Origin: a virus
Length of the DNA stretch: 39,909 bases
Virus record (IMG/VR): IMGVR_UViG_3300009488_000011
Location: 1-39,909 of that record
Strand: one strand, 5' to 3'
In this document: piece after piece, positions 1-6,005 of the stretch
Numbering within the stretch: position 1 is the stretch's first letter
Layout of the letters: each line of letters opens with the position of its first letter
Program-made: the position numbers and the translations under genes
Notes under the pieces: generated by a model
Database searches by the model: none
What the model saw: only the letters and a program-made list of their open reading frames with translations
What the model was told of the DNA's origin: nothing

Positions 1-123
1 ATCCTAATTACATTAGCTAGTCCCCGGTGGTGTTTCTCAATAATGCCCTCAGCTATCTTCCAAGCCTCGTGCCTGGTTTCTGCTTGAATGGCGAAAACTA
101 TTTCTGTCTCCCACTTTTTCAAG
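1..123. repeat. Direct terminal repeat, left copy
   Basis: This stretch is identical to 39787-39909. The leftward gene at 39720-39908 starts inside the repeat, and its ribosome-binding site (AAGGAG on the minus strand, 129-134) lies just beyond it. The two ends therefore join into one continuous circle. The first 41 codons of that gene are present here a second time as positions 122-1 on the minus strand. The exact overlap most simply means a circular or circularly permuted genome whose assembly wrapped past its own start, rather than a genuine short terminal repeat. Confidence 0.97.
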
Positions 124-167
124 TCTTACTCCTTCCGCTCCTACCCAACCATCAAGATATTAAATTG

Positions 168-326
168 TTAAGGTGCTGGTATATCGTTTCGAGCTTCGTT
201 GGCTACCTCAGTAAATATTGCTAGCTTTGCCAATTTCTGTAGTTTTGCCTTGCTCTTGTAGCGTCTGCGCAAGTAAAACTCATTGCGCCTTGCTACTTCA
301 TCGGTAAACTTAATTGTCAGTATCAT
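168..326 (-). CDS. Small basic hypothetical protein, 52 aa
   Basis: The protein is lysine- and arginine-rich in its middle (FYLRRRYKSKAKLQKLAKLA) and begins MILTIKFTDEV, which suggests a short strand followed by a basic helix. I chose the ATG at 326 because AGGAGG lies 10 bases upstream (342-337). A longer reading from 380 would run through a predicted RNA stem and has no such site. It is the next leftward gene before the junction-spanning gene. No family is recognised. Nucleic-acid binding would be a guess from charge alone. Confidence 0.6.
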   Translation of the reverse strand: MILTIKFTDEVARRNEFYLRRRYKSKAKLQKLAKLAIFTEVANEARNDIPAP

Positions 327-345
327 TCCTCTCTTACCTCCTGCC

Positions 346-443
346 TGGCTTGCTGGGGCTGGGGTCGGTAGGTACCCCAATCGGGCTTACTCTTGCTTTT
401 CAGCCGTCTGTACAGTCCCTTCTACTGCCACCCCAGCAAGCCA
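346..443 (-). ncRNA. Candidate structured RNA or 5' leader element B
   Basis: A 13-bp perfect inverted repeat (346-358 with 431-443) closes a 72-base interior in the only sizeable gap of this part of the leftward arm. Inside, 360-365 and 374-379 form a 6-bp hairpin (TGGGGT/ACCCCA), and a CTGTACAG palindrome lies near 410. Read on the minus strand, the 3' side of the closing stem ends 3 bases before the AGGAGG of the gene starting at 326. There is no T-tract, so a simple terminator is unlikely. The closing helix resembles that of the element at 15792-15900: both start GGYTTGCTG and end CAGCAARCC. Function unknown. Confidence 0.45.
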
Positions 444-469
444 AAGGGCAGTCTGTCAGTAGGTTAGGT

Positions 470-661
470 TCATCTGTACCTATAATATTTATCCCAGATT
501 TCCTCAGCCGTCTCATCATCCCAATCGTTCAATCTACGTTGGTTTTCGAAATCATCTTCTGAACCTTGCTCAATCCCTCGTGGTGCGCCTTCACATTCAA
601 GGGCATGCTCAGTATAGTGACAATCGTAATAGCTTTGACATCTACCACAGTATCCAGCCAT
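470..661 (-). CDS. Small cysteine-rich acidic protein, 63 aa
   Basis: The N-terminus MAGYCGRCQSYYDCHYTEHALEC holds a C-x2-C pair followed by further Cys and His residues, a plausible zinc-binding knuckle. The rest is acidic and tryptophan-containing (NDWDDETAEEIWDKYY). The start is supported by AAAGGAGG five bases upstream of the ATG. It belongs to the leftward arm of tiny genes. No family is recognised; a small zinc-ribbon adaptor is an inference from the cysteines. Confidence 0.75.
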   Translation of the reverse strand: MAGYCGRCQSYYDCHYTEHALECEGAPRGIEQGSEDDFENQRRLNDWDDETAEEIWDKYYRYR

Positions 662-680
662 GTTTGCCTCCTTTCTTCTG

Positions 681-701
681 TCAGAATGTGATTGCTTTCA
701 T
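681..701 (-). pseudogene. Six-codon mini-ORF with a full ribosome-binding site
   Basis: The reading frame MKAITF-stop follows an intact AGGAGGGTAGACA leader. That leader is the same, base for base through ATGAAA, as the leader of the gene starting at 887. It sits between the genes at 723-887 and 470-661. It is either the start of a gene that lost its body or a leader peptide that couples translation into the gene at 661. Confidence 0.45.
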
Positions 702-722
702 TGTCTACCCTCCTTTACTTGG

Positions 723-887
723 TTAGCTATGGTTGTTTTCCCAAACGCGGCTAAGATTTTTGACACCCTTAACCGATAGACGGGTACCAGTACCTCTTAG
801 CTTCACAATCCAATTGTATTTACTCACCTGTATTACTATGTGTCCCTCTCCCCGGAGATTCGCGACTATTACTTCCGATGGTTTCAT
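723..887 (-). CDS. Small beta-rich hypothetical protein, 54 aa
   Basis: The protein runs MKPSEVIVANLRGEGHIVIQ to NNHS and has alternating hydrophobic residues and glycines, typical of a small beta barrel (VIVANL, HIVIQV, WIVKL, TRLSVKGV). A strong AGGAGGG lies seven bases upstream of the ATG at 887. It fills what would otherwise be an unexplained 250-bp gap in the leftward arm. No family is recognised. Its basic surface (several Lys and Arg, few acids) would suit nucleic-acid binding, but that is inference. Confidence 0.7.
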   Translation of the reverse strand: MKPSEVIVANLRGEGHIVIQVSKYNWIVKLRGTGTRLSVKGVKNLSRVWENNHS

Positions 888-913
888 TGTCTACCCTCCT
901 TAATGTGATACGA

Positions 914-1177
914 TTAGCTGATTGGTTGCCAGAATCTTGATGCTGATTCTATGAAATTGTAGTTACCTATATTAACTTGGACTCTTTGGTAATAGTGGTC
1001 AATATTGGGAGCATATAGGATATTGTTAACAAACCCTTGCTTGCCATGATTTTTGCTTTCTGGGCACTCAAACTTTAATATCTGCCCTGGTCTGTAAATA
1101 GGCTCTCTTATATCAAACTCACTAGGTATGTCATAGGGACTCTGGTATACTTTGTGTTCACTAATCTTTTGTGTCAT
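914..1177 (-). CDS. Hypothetical protein, 87 aa, first gene of a leftward promoter
   Basis: The ATG at 1177 is preceded by AAAGGAGGG. The protein is mixed and soluble, rich in Tyr, Ile and Pro (YQSPYDIPSEFDIREPIYRPGQILKFECPESK), with a beta-rich C-terminal half. The phrase RPGQILKFECPESKNHGKQGFVNNI resembles a small beta-barrel (SH3-like) layout, but I do not recognise a family. It lies directly downstream of the promoter and repeat cluster at 1201-1239 and is probably co-transcribed with 723-887 and 470-661. Confidence 0.75.
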   Translation of the reverse strand: MTQKISEHKVYQSPYDIPSEFDIREPIYRPGQILKFECPESKNHGKQGFVNNILYAPNIDHYYQRVQVNIGNYNFIESASRFWQPIS

Positions 1178-1200
1178 TCCTCTACCCTCCTTTAACCTTA

Positions 1201-1239
1201 GTCTACTATCAGTCTACCATACGTCTACTAGCCTGTCAA
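1201..1239 (-). promoter_or_regulatory. Leftward promoter overlaid by three GTCTAC repeats
   Basis: On the minus strand TTGACA (1239-1234) is followed after exactly 17 bases by TAGACT (1216-1211), a good sigma-70 arrangement for the gene starting at 1177. GTCTAC occurs at 1201-1206, 1212-1217 and 1223-1228, which is exactly 11-bp spacing, one DNA turn, on the same face. The repeats cover the -10 box and spacer, so they look like operator half-sites. The regulator is unknown; one of the two phage HTH proteins is a candidate. Confidence 0.6.
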
Positions 1240-1292
1240 CCCCCGAAACACCCAAAACCCTAAGCATTTTTGCCTATCTTTTAGACCACTAA

Positions 1293-1859
1293 TCAACCCC
1301 TGTTTATTGCGTTAAGGATACCATTAAAAAGGATGGTATATTTCTTTCCCAGCTTCTTGCCGTACTTCTCAGTGAAGTAGTTAATTATTTCAGGGTCGTA
1401 TGGCCCGCACTGTAGTTCCTCTTCGTAGGCTGTGATTACACAACCCAGGCTATCCTCTATGGCAGCCCTGTCCTTTGAGAACTCAGCCTCGCTATAAGCA
1501 GGTGTATCGGCTTGGCGATAAGGTTTCTGCCGCTCATACTCTGATTGATACGCCATATAGTTTGAGATATGAATAACGCCGGTGTCGTCAATCCGTATCA
1601 TATTCTCATCAATTGCTTTAGCAATGAATCTATCAAGCAAAGAGCGCTTGATGTTGAGCTGGTTAGCAATGAAATCAAGGGGCAAAGGACGGCCATCATT
1701 ATCACATATCGCCCCATCTTTTTGAGCTTCTCCCGCTAAAGCGAGAAAATCTGCCCAAACTCCCCGCTCTTCTGCTTTCAGTTGCCAGCGTATAGTTCCG
1801 TGCAACCATCCAGTGACATATAGCTTTATCCATCTCTTCTTCCAACTACCTCTAGGCAT
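1293..1859 (-). CDS. Replisome-organiser-like winged-helix protein, 188 aa
   Basis: The N-terminal 110 residues (WIKLYVTGWLHGTIRWQLKAEERGVWADFLALAGEAQKDGAIC, then a second helical segment and DDTGVIHISNYMAYQSEYERQ) match the general pattern of phage replisome-organiser N-terminal domains, which bind the origin and recruit DnaD/DnaB-type proteins. The C-terminal part is helical (PEIINYFTEKYGKKLGKKYTILFNGILNAI). AAAAGGAGGG precedes the ATG. It is the first gene of the leftward arm, next to iteron-like repeats at 1881-1961, which fits an origin-binding or autoregulated role. An alternative is a winged-helix regulator. The family call is by resemblance only. Confidence 0.6.
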   Translation of the reverse strand: MPRGSWKKRWIKLYVTGWLHGTIRWQLKAEERGVWADFLALAGEAQKDGAICDNDGRPLPLDFIANQLNIKRSLLDRFIAKAIDENMIRIDDTGVIHISNYMAYQSEYERQKPYRQADTPAYSEAEFSKDRAAIEDSLGCVITAYEEELQCGPYDPEIINYFTEKYGKKLGKKYTILFNGILNAINRG

Positions 1860-1880
1860 AAAACCCTCCTTTTAGTTACT

Positions 1881-1924
1881 TAACCTGTGCCAACAGGTTA
1901 CCATTAATGTTACCAAGTTGTCAA
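1881..1924 (-). promoter_or_regulatory. Leftward promoter region with palindromic operator
   Basis: An 8-bp perfect inverted repeat, TAACCTGT (1881-1888) and ACAGGTTA (1893-1900), sits about 20 bp before the gene starting at 1859. A minus-strand TTGACA lies at 1924-1919, with a weak -10 candidate (TAACCT) overlapping the palindrome. Related GTTACC/GTAAC copies follow at 1909-1914, 1946-1951 and 1957-1961. The arrangement fits a repressor operator, or iterons of an origin bound by the adjacent replisome-organiser-like protein. Confidence 0.5.
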
Positions 1925-1967
1925 GTGTTTAGTGCAACTTCCCTTGTAACCTGCGTGTAACAAAGGG

Positions 1968-2035
1968 ATGTAGGGGAGGGGATAAGATAAGATAAGAGTA
2001 GAGAAGATAAGACCGGGGGTTGTTAAGGGGGGGGG
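1968..2035. repeat. Purine-only tract with GATAA repeats and G9 run
   Basis: The plus strand is almost pure purine. GATAA recurs at 1981, 1986 and 1991 and again near 2005, followed by a run of nine G at 2027-2035. Such strand-asymmetric DNA between the two arms could aid unwinding or form unusual structures. It is not coding in either direction. No specific function can be read from it. Confidence 0.5.
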
Positions 2036-2051
2036 AATAAACTCAAGCAAC

Positions 2052-2080
2052 TTGACACAGGGCCCCCGTTGTGTTATTTA
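2052..2080 (+). promoter_or_regulatory. Rightward late promoter candidate
   Basis: TTGACA at 2052-2057, a 17-base spacer and TATTTA at 2075-2080 lie immediately upstream of the terminase small-subunit gene. Transcription would begin close to the ATG at 2087, and no Shine-Dalgarno sequence is visible before that ATG. This may give a leaderless message. The -10 box matches the consensus at only three of six positions. Confidence 0.45.
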
Positions 2081-2086
2081 TTAACT

Positions 2087-2485
2087 ATGCTGACTCAACG
2101 TCAGGAAACTTTTAGAAACCTTGTCTTCCAAGGTATCATTCCTTTCAAAGCTTACGAACAAGCAGGCTTCAAAGTTACTACCAAGCACGCCGCTGAATCA
2201 AATGCTTCTCGTCTGCTGAAAAATGCTGAAATTCAAGCTTCCTTGGAAGAACTACGCAAGCCTGCAAAGAAAGCTCTTATTGCCACAAGAGACGAATTAG
2301 GAGAGATTTATACCATAGCTGTCAAAGGGTCAAAGACGAACATCAGGGATAAGGTATTAGCAGGCAGAGAAATCAGCCAATTATACGGGTATTATAACCA
2401 GCCACCGGGACAGAATGTCAATATCGTTTTTCTAATTGGCAAGGGATATGCAAATCAATTAAAAGAGGGTAAAGGTGGCCACTGA
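2087..2485 (+). CDS. terS: Terminase small subunit (TerS)
   Basis: This 132-residue protein should recognise viral DNA and deliver it to the large subunit for packaging. The N-terminal helix-turn-helix region (LTQRQETFRNLVFQGIIPFKAYEQAGFKVTTKHAAESNASRLLKNAEIQASLEEL) follows the usual pattern of the Terminase_2 family: a QEKF-type first helix, A-xx-AGF, then SxxLLKNxxI. The C-terminal part is helical. It precedes and overlaps the large subunit gene by 11 bases. I chose the ATG at 2087. A TTG at 2069 is also in frame, but it lies inside the promoter candidate, and neither start has a clear ribosome-binding site. Confidence 0.85.
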   Translation: MLTQRQETFRNLVFQGIIPFKAYEQAGFKVTTKHAAESNASRLLKNAEIQASLEELRKPAKKALIATRDELGEIYTIAVKGSKTNIRDKVLAGREISQLYGYYNQPPGQNVNIVFLIGKGYANQLKEGKGGH

Positions 2486-3725
2486 AGTTAAGGTAGTCTG
2501 GGAGCCTATCAACAAGCCACAAGATGGTTTTGTGGCTTCTCAGGCTCCCCGTTCTTTGTTTTCTGGGGCGTTTGGGGCTGGTAAGACGATAGCCTTATGC
2601 GCTAAGGCACTGAAGCTGTCTCTTGATTATCCCAGGAATTACGGTCTGATATGTCGTAAAGTCAGGGCAACTCTCGGTCAAACCACCCTCAAAACTTTCC
2701 TTGAAAAAGTATGTCCTCGAGAACTTATTGCTAGCTATAATAAGAGTGAGGGGTTGGTTACGCTTAATAATGGCTCTCAAATACTTTTTGGTGGGCTGGA
2801 TGACCCTCTAAAGCTCGGTTCATTGGAGTTGGGTTGGGCTGGTCTAGACGAGGCTATAGAGACTAATGAGGATGACTGGCGCATGATTGAAGGGAGATTG
2901 CGGTTGCCGGACGTTCCTCATCAGATATTTGCTGCTACTAACCCTGGTCCTCCGACTCATTACCTTTACCGAATGTTTTTCCAAGAGCAGAAAGGAGATG
3001 TTTACCAAGCCAGCAGTTATGATAATCCAGCACTACCAGAGGATTACAGGCAACGCCTCTCTGAGTTTGAGGGAGTTTACAAAGACCGATACGTATTAGG
3101 GTTATGGAAAGGGCTGGAGGGTTTAGTATATTCAGCATTTGATGAGAAGATATGTTTGATACCAAGGTTTGAGGTTGATAAAAAGTGGCCTGTTTATGTG
3201 GGCCATGACTTTGGTCGGGTAAATGCTGCTGCTTTATTTTATGCTGAAAGTCCTGGTACAGGGGACTTCTTTGCCTTCGCAGAATATTGGCCTTCTTCTG
3301 AGATGAGCTATTTTGACCATGTGCAGGCTTTTAAGATGATTACCGATGGGTGGAATGTGTTAAGGCGAGTAGGTGGCAATCATCAGGAGACAGGGGAAAG
3401 GCAAGCGTATACGGCTCAGGGTTGGCCGATAAGTGAACCGAAGCATAGTCTTGATAAGCCTCTCCAAATTAAAAAGGTTCAAGCGATGCACCGCTTGAAT
3501 AAGGTTTATATCTTTAACGACTTAACTAATTATGTCAGAGAGAAGTTCAGTTTTGTATTTAAGGGTGAGGTCATAGATAATGAGGCTAAATTTCACTTAA
3601 TGGCTTGTGAGAGGGCTATATTGAGTGACTTTGTGCCTGAGACCGTGAATACAGGAGTACCAGTAGCGGTAAGTAACGCAACTGGTAGGCCTTTAAGGAG
3701 TAGAACAAGGAGGATAAGATGGTAG
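2475..3725 (+). CDS. terL: Terminase large subunit (TerL)
   Basis: This 416-residue protein is the ATP-driven packaging motor and headful or site-specific nuclease. The Walker A motif GAFGAGKT lies at residues 31-38. The Walker B motif is WAGLDE, with D125 and catalytic E126. The coupling motif AATNPG is at about 153-158. The RNase H-like nuclease domain opens with VGHDFG (D245), the expected first metal ligand. The start is GTG at 2475 behind GAGGGTAAAG, overlapping terS. Length is normal for the family. The C-terminus ends in a basic tail (TGRPLRSRTRRIRW). Confidence 0.93.
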   Translation: MATEVKVVWEPINKPQDGFVASQAPRSLFSGAFGAGKTIALCAKALKLSLDYPRNYGLICRKVRATLGQTTLKTFLEKVCPRELIASYNKSEGLVTLNNGSQILFGGLDDPLKLGSLELGWAGLDEAIETNEDDWRMIEGRLRLPDVPHQIFAATNPGPPTHYLYRMFFQEQKGDVYQASSYDNPALPEDYRQRLSEFEGVYKDRYVLGLWKGLEGLVYSAFDEKICLIPRFEVDKKWPVYVGHDFGRVNAAALFYAESPGTGDFFAFAEYWPSSEMSYFDHVQAFKMITDGWNVLRRVGGNHQETGERQAYTAQGWPISEPKHSLDKPLQIKKVQAMHRLNKVYIFNDLTNYVREKFSFVFKGEVIDNEAKFHLMACERAILSDFVPETVNTGVPVAVSNATGRPLRSRTRRIRW

Positions 3726-3737
3726 AAAGGAGGTATG

Positions 3738-4007
3738 ATGTATACTGTAACATCTAATACTGATATATGTTTTGACTTCCAAGATGTGAAGGTAGAGTAC
3801 TTTTTCGTTGGAGTGGCACCTAAAAACTGGGTTACACGGATACTATTGGGGTTTCTGAGGTTCGAATTGAAGTGTATGTGGATTGAGGAGGGCGAGTCCA
3901 GTGACACTATCAGACTATCTGGTACTATTCAAGCGACTGGGGAAGGCCTCGACCTGCCCCAATTCACCGCCGAAGATGTAGACGTTAAGGAGGCAAAATA
4001 TGGTTGA
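3738..4007 (+). CDS. Hypothetical beta-rich protein, 89 aa
   Basis: The protein contains several predicted strands (DICFDFQDVKVEYFFVGV, TIRLSGTIQATGE) and a hydrophobic helix (WVTRILLGFLRFELKCMW). AGGAGG lies four bases before the ATG at 3738; a tandem ATG at 3735 is too close to that site to be preferred. The gene opens the block of small genes between terminase and portal and overlaps the next gene by 8 bases. No family is recognised. Confidence 0.7.
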   Translation: MYTVTSNTDICFDFQDVKVEYFFVGVAPKNWVTRILLGFLRFELKCMWIEEGESSDTIRLSGTIQATGEGLDLPQFTAEDVDVKEAKYG

Positions 4008-4227
4008 AAGAAAAAGTTGCGACCCCCCACTGAATGAGTTAATTGAATCAGGACGTGTTTTTGTTCCTTTAGTTGCGGAACACCTGAAAGTGGATGCTGA
4101 GGCAAGGATTATAGGATTGGAGGAGGAGTTAAAATACCTTTATGGGAAGGAAGATGAGATAAGAGAACGGATTAAAGAAAAATGTTTAGCCTTAATAGAA
4201 GCGCGGGATAGATTGTTACTTTATTGA
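4000..4227 (+). CDS. Small coiled-coil protein, 75 aa
   Basis: After a short N-terminal segment, residues of about 28-75 form one long charged helix with heptad-like hydrophobics (ARIIGLEEELKYLYGKEDEI and on to EARDRLLLY), so the protein probably oligomerises. AAGGAGG precedes the ATG. Its start overlaps the end of the upstream gene by 8 bases, implying translational coupling. No family is recognised. Confidence 0.75.
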   Translation: MVERKSCDPPLNELIESGRVFVPLVAEHLKVDAEARIIGLEEELKYLYGKEDEIRERIKEKCLALIEARDRLLLY

Positions 4228-4237
4228 AGGAGGCATG

Positions 4238-4636
4238 ATGGAAGCTTATTCAAAGGAATTCAAGTGTCCTGTCTGTGAACTAAAGGCGTGGTTAATCGTC
4301 ATATTGAAGATAGATGAGCCCTATCTTCCACCGCTTGAGGGATTCTTTGAGGGGATAGTTAAAGAGATGAAAGAAAGTGGGATGGTTAAAGGGGATTGGG
4401 CTTTCTCTCTTGATTCTAAGGAGGGACCAGTCGCAGACGACCGTCTTCTCGGTTCTCTGCCAATAGGGTCTGAGATACCCGGATATGGTTTCGTTACTGA
4501 TATATGTCCTGAGTGTGGTTGTATATATACTAGAATGCTTCGAAGAAGGGTGATGAAGAAGGGACTAGCTCCAGTAGAACTCTTTAACAGGGAGCAGAGA
4601 AGGCACGGCTTTCAAATGCCACCGTTACAGAATTAA
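4238..4636 (+). CDS. CpC-type zinc-ribbon protein, 132 aa
   Basis: Two cysteine knuckles are separated by about 80 residues: KCPVC near the start and CPECGC near residue 90. These could fold together into a zinc ribbon around an inserted middle segment. The C-terminus is basic (RMLRRRVMKKG, NREQRRHGFQ). AGGAGG precedes tandem ATG codons at 4235 and 4238, of which the second has better spacing. It lies in the small-gene block; role unknown. Confidence 0.75.
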   Translation: MEAYSKEFKCPVCELKAWLIVILKIDEPYLPPLEGFFEGIVKEMKESGMVKGDWAFSLDSKEGPVADDRLLGSLPIGSEIPGYGFVTDICPECGCIYTRMLRRRVMKKGLAPVELFNREQRRHGFQMPPLQN

Positions 4637-4644
4637 GGAGTATT

Positions 4645-4932
4645 ATGGCAACTAGAGAAGAGATAAGGGAAGGAATACTAAAAATTCAAAGATGCGAAGA
4701 TGGAGGTGATTGCCCTGAGGATTATGAGGGTGATGACCCTTGTCCTGAATGCAGAACCGAAAAACTAACAAACTACCTCCACTCACAGGGGGTAGTGATA
4801 AAGGTAGAGGGGAAGTTGCTTGATACTATCCCCGACCTTTGTGTGGTGAATCTTGTGGAAGGAAGGGGTTACCCTAGATGTATGGCTGGCTATGAAGCAG
4901 TAGAATCTTTAATAGAGGTGAAGGATGACTAA
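4645..4932 (+). CDS. MATREE-family small protein, 95 aa
   Basis: It starts MATREEIREGILKIQRCEDG and ends with AGYEAVESLIEVKDD; the middle contains SQGVVIKVEGKL. The adjacent gene at 4925 shares the overall plan (EEQSKQGLVLKVERELP then AGYEAVVPLIEGE), so the two are paralogues. Four cysteines in the N-terminal half (CEDGGDC, CPEC) could bind metal here but are absent from the paralogue. I recall similar sequences from environmental phage contigs, always without known function. AAGGAG lies upstream of the ATG. A seven-codon remnant of a third copy lies at 6006. Confidence 0.75.
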   Translation: MATREEIREGILKIQRCEDGGDCPEDYEGDDPCPECRTEKLTNYLHSQGVVIKVEGKLLDTIPDLCVVNLVEGRGYPRCMAGYEAVESLIEVKDD

Positions 4933-5236
4933 GCAAGAAGGGATAAGGGAAATGACTAAGAACTACCTAGTAGGATGTATTCACGGAGCTACTGCGAGTT
5001 ATGCTAGTTTAAGTGGATACGATAAGTCAACAGTGGACTTTGAGACAGATGAACTACTAGAAGAACAATCCAAGCAGGGGTTAGTTCTCAAGGTAGAGAG
5101 GGAGTTGCCTGTAATAACGTGGAACTCAGATGACCCCCTATATGACATAGCTTTTCAGAGGGGTATAGCAGAAGGTATGGGTAAATTACTCAAAGCTGGC
5201 TATGAAGCAGTAGTGCCACTGATAGAGGGGGAATGA
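4925..5236 (+). CDS. MATREE-family small protein, second paralogue, 103 aa
   Basis: This 103-residue protein overlaps the end of its paralogue by 8 bases and shares the central VLKVEREL segment and the C-terminal AGYEAVVPLIE signature. It lacks the cysteines of the first copy and instead has a longer middle section (YDKSTVDFETDELLEEQ). GAGGTGAAGG before the ATG serves as ribosome-binding site inside the upstream gene. The tandem arrangement shows local duplication followed by divergence. Function unknown. Confidence 0.72.
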   Translation: MTKQEGIREMTKNYLVGCIHGATASYASLSGYDKSTVDFETDELLEEQSKQGLVLKVERELPVITWNSDDPLYDIAFQRGIAEGMGKLLKAGYEAVVPLIEGE

Positions 5237-5238
5237 TA

Positions 5239-5352
5239 ATGAAATGTGCTTATTGTAAAGACCCGATTTATAAGAACCAAAGGCTAAAAGTGGAAGGAAA
5301 AACACTCCCCTTTCACAAAGGTTGTCTTAACATTGCACTTCGCAAGCAATAG
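5239..5352 (+). CDS. 37-residue zinc-knuckle protein
   Basis: The reading frame MKCAYCKDPIYKNQRLKVEG to RKQ carries C-x2-C near the start and H-x2-C later (FHKGC), the spacing of half a LIM-type or treble-clef zinc finger. The gene begins two bases after the previous stop, behind GAGGGGGAATGATA. It is followed by its own intergenic AGGAGGG for the next gene. Its size and four metal ligands make it a credible minimal zinc finger; the partner is unknown. Confidence 0.65.
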   Translation: MKCAYCKDPIYKNQRLKVEGKTLPFHKGCLNIALRKQ

Positions 5353-5369
5353 AATCTTAAGGAGGGATA

Positions 5370-5543
5370 ATGCCATTAAGTAAGTTTCTTAAGAAACTTT
5401 TGAGAGAACAAAGAGAGTATGAGGAGTGGGACATGGCATTACTTGAAGCGTGCTTAGATGAGGTTGGCTTCTGGAGAGGCTTGTGGTGTTATATTCTGTG
5501 TCATATCTATATAGAGTTGAAATCTATCAGGGGGGGTGGGTAA
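5370..5543 (+). CDS. 57-residue hypothetical protein with hydrophobic C-terminal helix
   Basis: An N-terminal amphipathic, charged helix (MPLSKFLKKLLREQREYEEW) is followed by WRGLWCYILCHIYIELK, which could be a short membrane-associated helix. A strong AAGGAGGGATA precedes the ATG. The final GGG codons double as the ribosome-binding site of the next gene. No family is recognised. Confidence 0.65.
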   Translation: MPLSKFLKKLLREQREYEEWDMALLEACLDEVGFWRGLWCYILCHIYIELKSIRGGG

Positions 5544-5545
5544 AG

Positions 5546-5791
5546 ATGCCAAAGAAGACAAATCTACCGAGTGAAACAAAGATGTATAGTATAAACCCTT
5601 CAAATGGTGAAGTTTTAGTTCACCATCTACCCTGGGCAGAAGACAGTCCCCAATTGCAGAAGTATATAAAGAGGGGATTCACTTATGAGAGGCCAGAAGG
5701 TATAACTCAGGTGACTGGTTTTTTCTGTGAATGTGGTAAGGAGTGTTCTTCAAAAGCAGGTCTCAAAGCGCATGAGAGGAGTCATAAATGA
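5546..5791 (+). CDS. Small protein with C-terminal C2H2-like zinc finger, 81 aa
   Basis: The last 22 residues hold CECGKEC followed by L-x2-H-x3-H (LKAHERSH), the layout of a classical C2H2 finger with a shortened first turn (C-x-C instead of C-x2-C; a further Cys follows). I chose the ATG at 5546, behind GGGTGGG and three bases after the previous stop, rather than a GTG at 5483 inside the upstream gene. Single C2H2 fingers are known in a few bacterial and phage DNA-binding proteins. DNA or RNA binding is inferred. Confidence 0.7.
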   Translation: MPKKTNLPSETKMYSINPSNGEVLVHHLPWAEDSPQLQKYIKRGFTYERPEGITQVTGFFCECGKECSSKAGLKAHERSHK

Positions 5792-5997
5792 ATACTGAGT
5801 TAATTGAAGCGTTAGACAATTTTCAAAAGGCAAGGCAAGAGCTTAATAAGTTTACTCTTCCGTTCACAATTGATGTGGATGGTGAGTATTACACCTTGAG
5901 TTGTCCGACTTGTGGAACTATCTTTGGGAGAGGTGATCGCACGGGGTTTATTCACTTCGATATCCCGATAATATGTTGCGATAAGATTCTACAGTAG
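5788..5997 (+). CDS. Small zinc-ribbon protein, 69 aa
   Basis: A charged N-terminal helix is followed by a compact ribbon: LSCPTCGTIFGR, then PIICCDK, giving C-x2-C and CC ligands. The start codon overlaps the previous stop (ATGA), so translation is probably coupled. The ribosome-binding site GAGAGGAG lies inside the upstream gene's zinc-finger codons. No family is recognised. Confidence 0.7.
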   Translation: MNTELIEALDNFQKARQELNKFTLPFTIDVDGEYYTLSCPTCGTIFGRGDRTGFIHFDIPIICCDKILQ

Positions 5998-6005
5998 GAG
6001 GTTTT

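Noticed and set aside
1-123. True physical short terminal repeats of a linear phage
   Set aside because: The repeat falls inside one gene and its ends have no features. Assembly overlap of a circular molecule explains it more simply.
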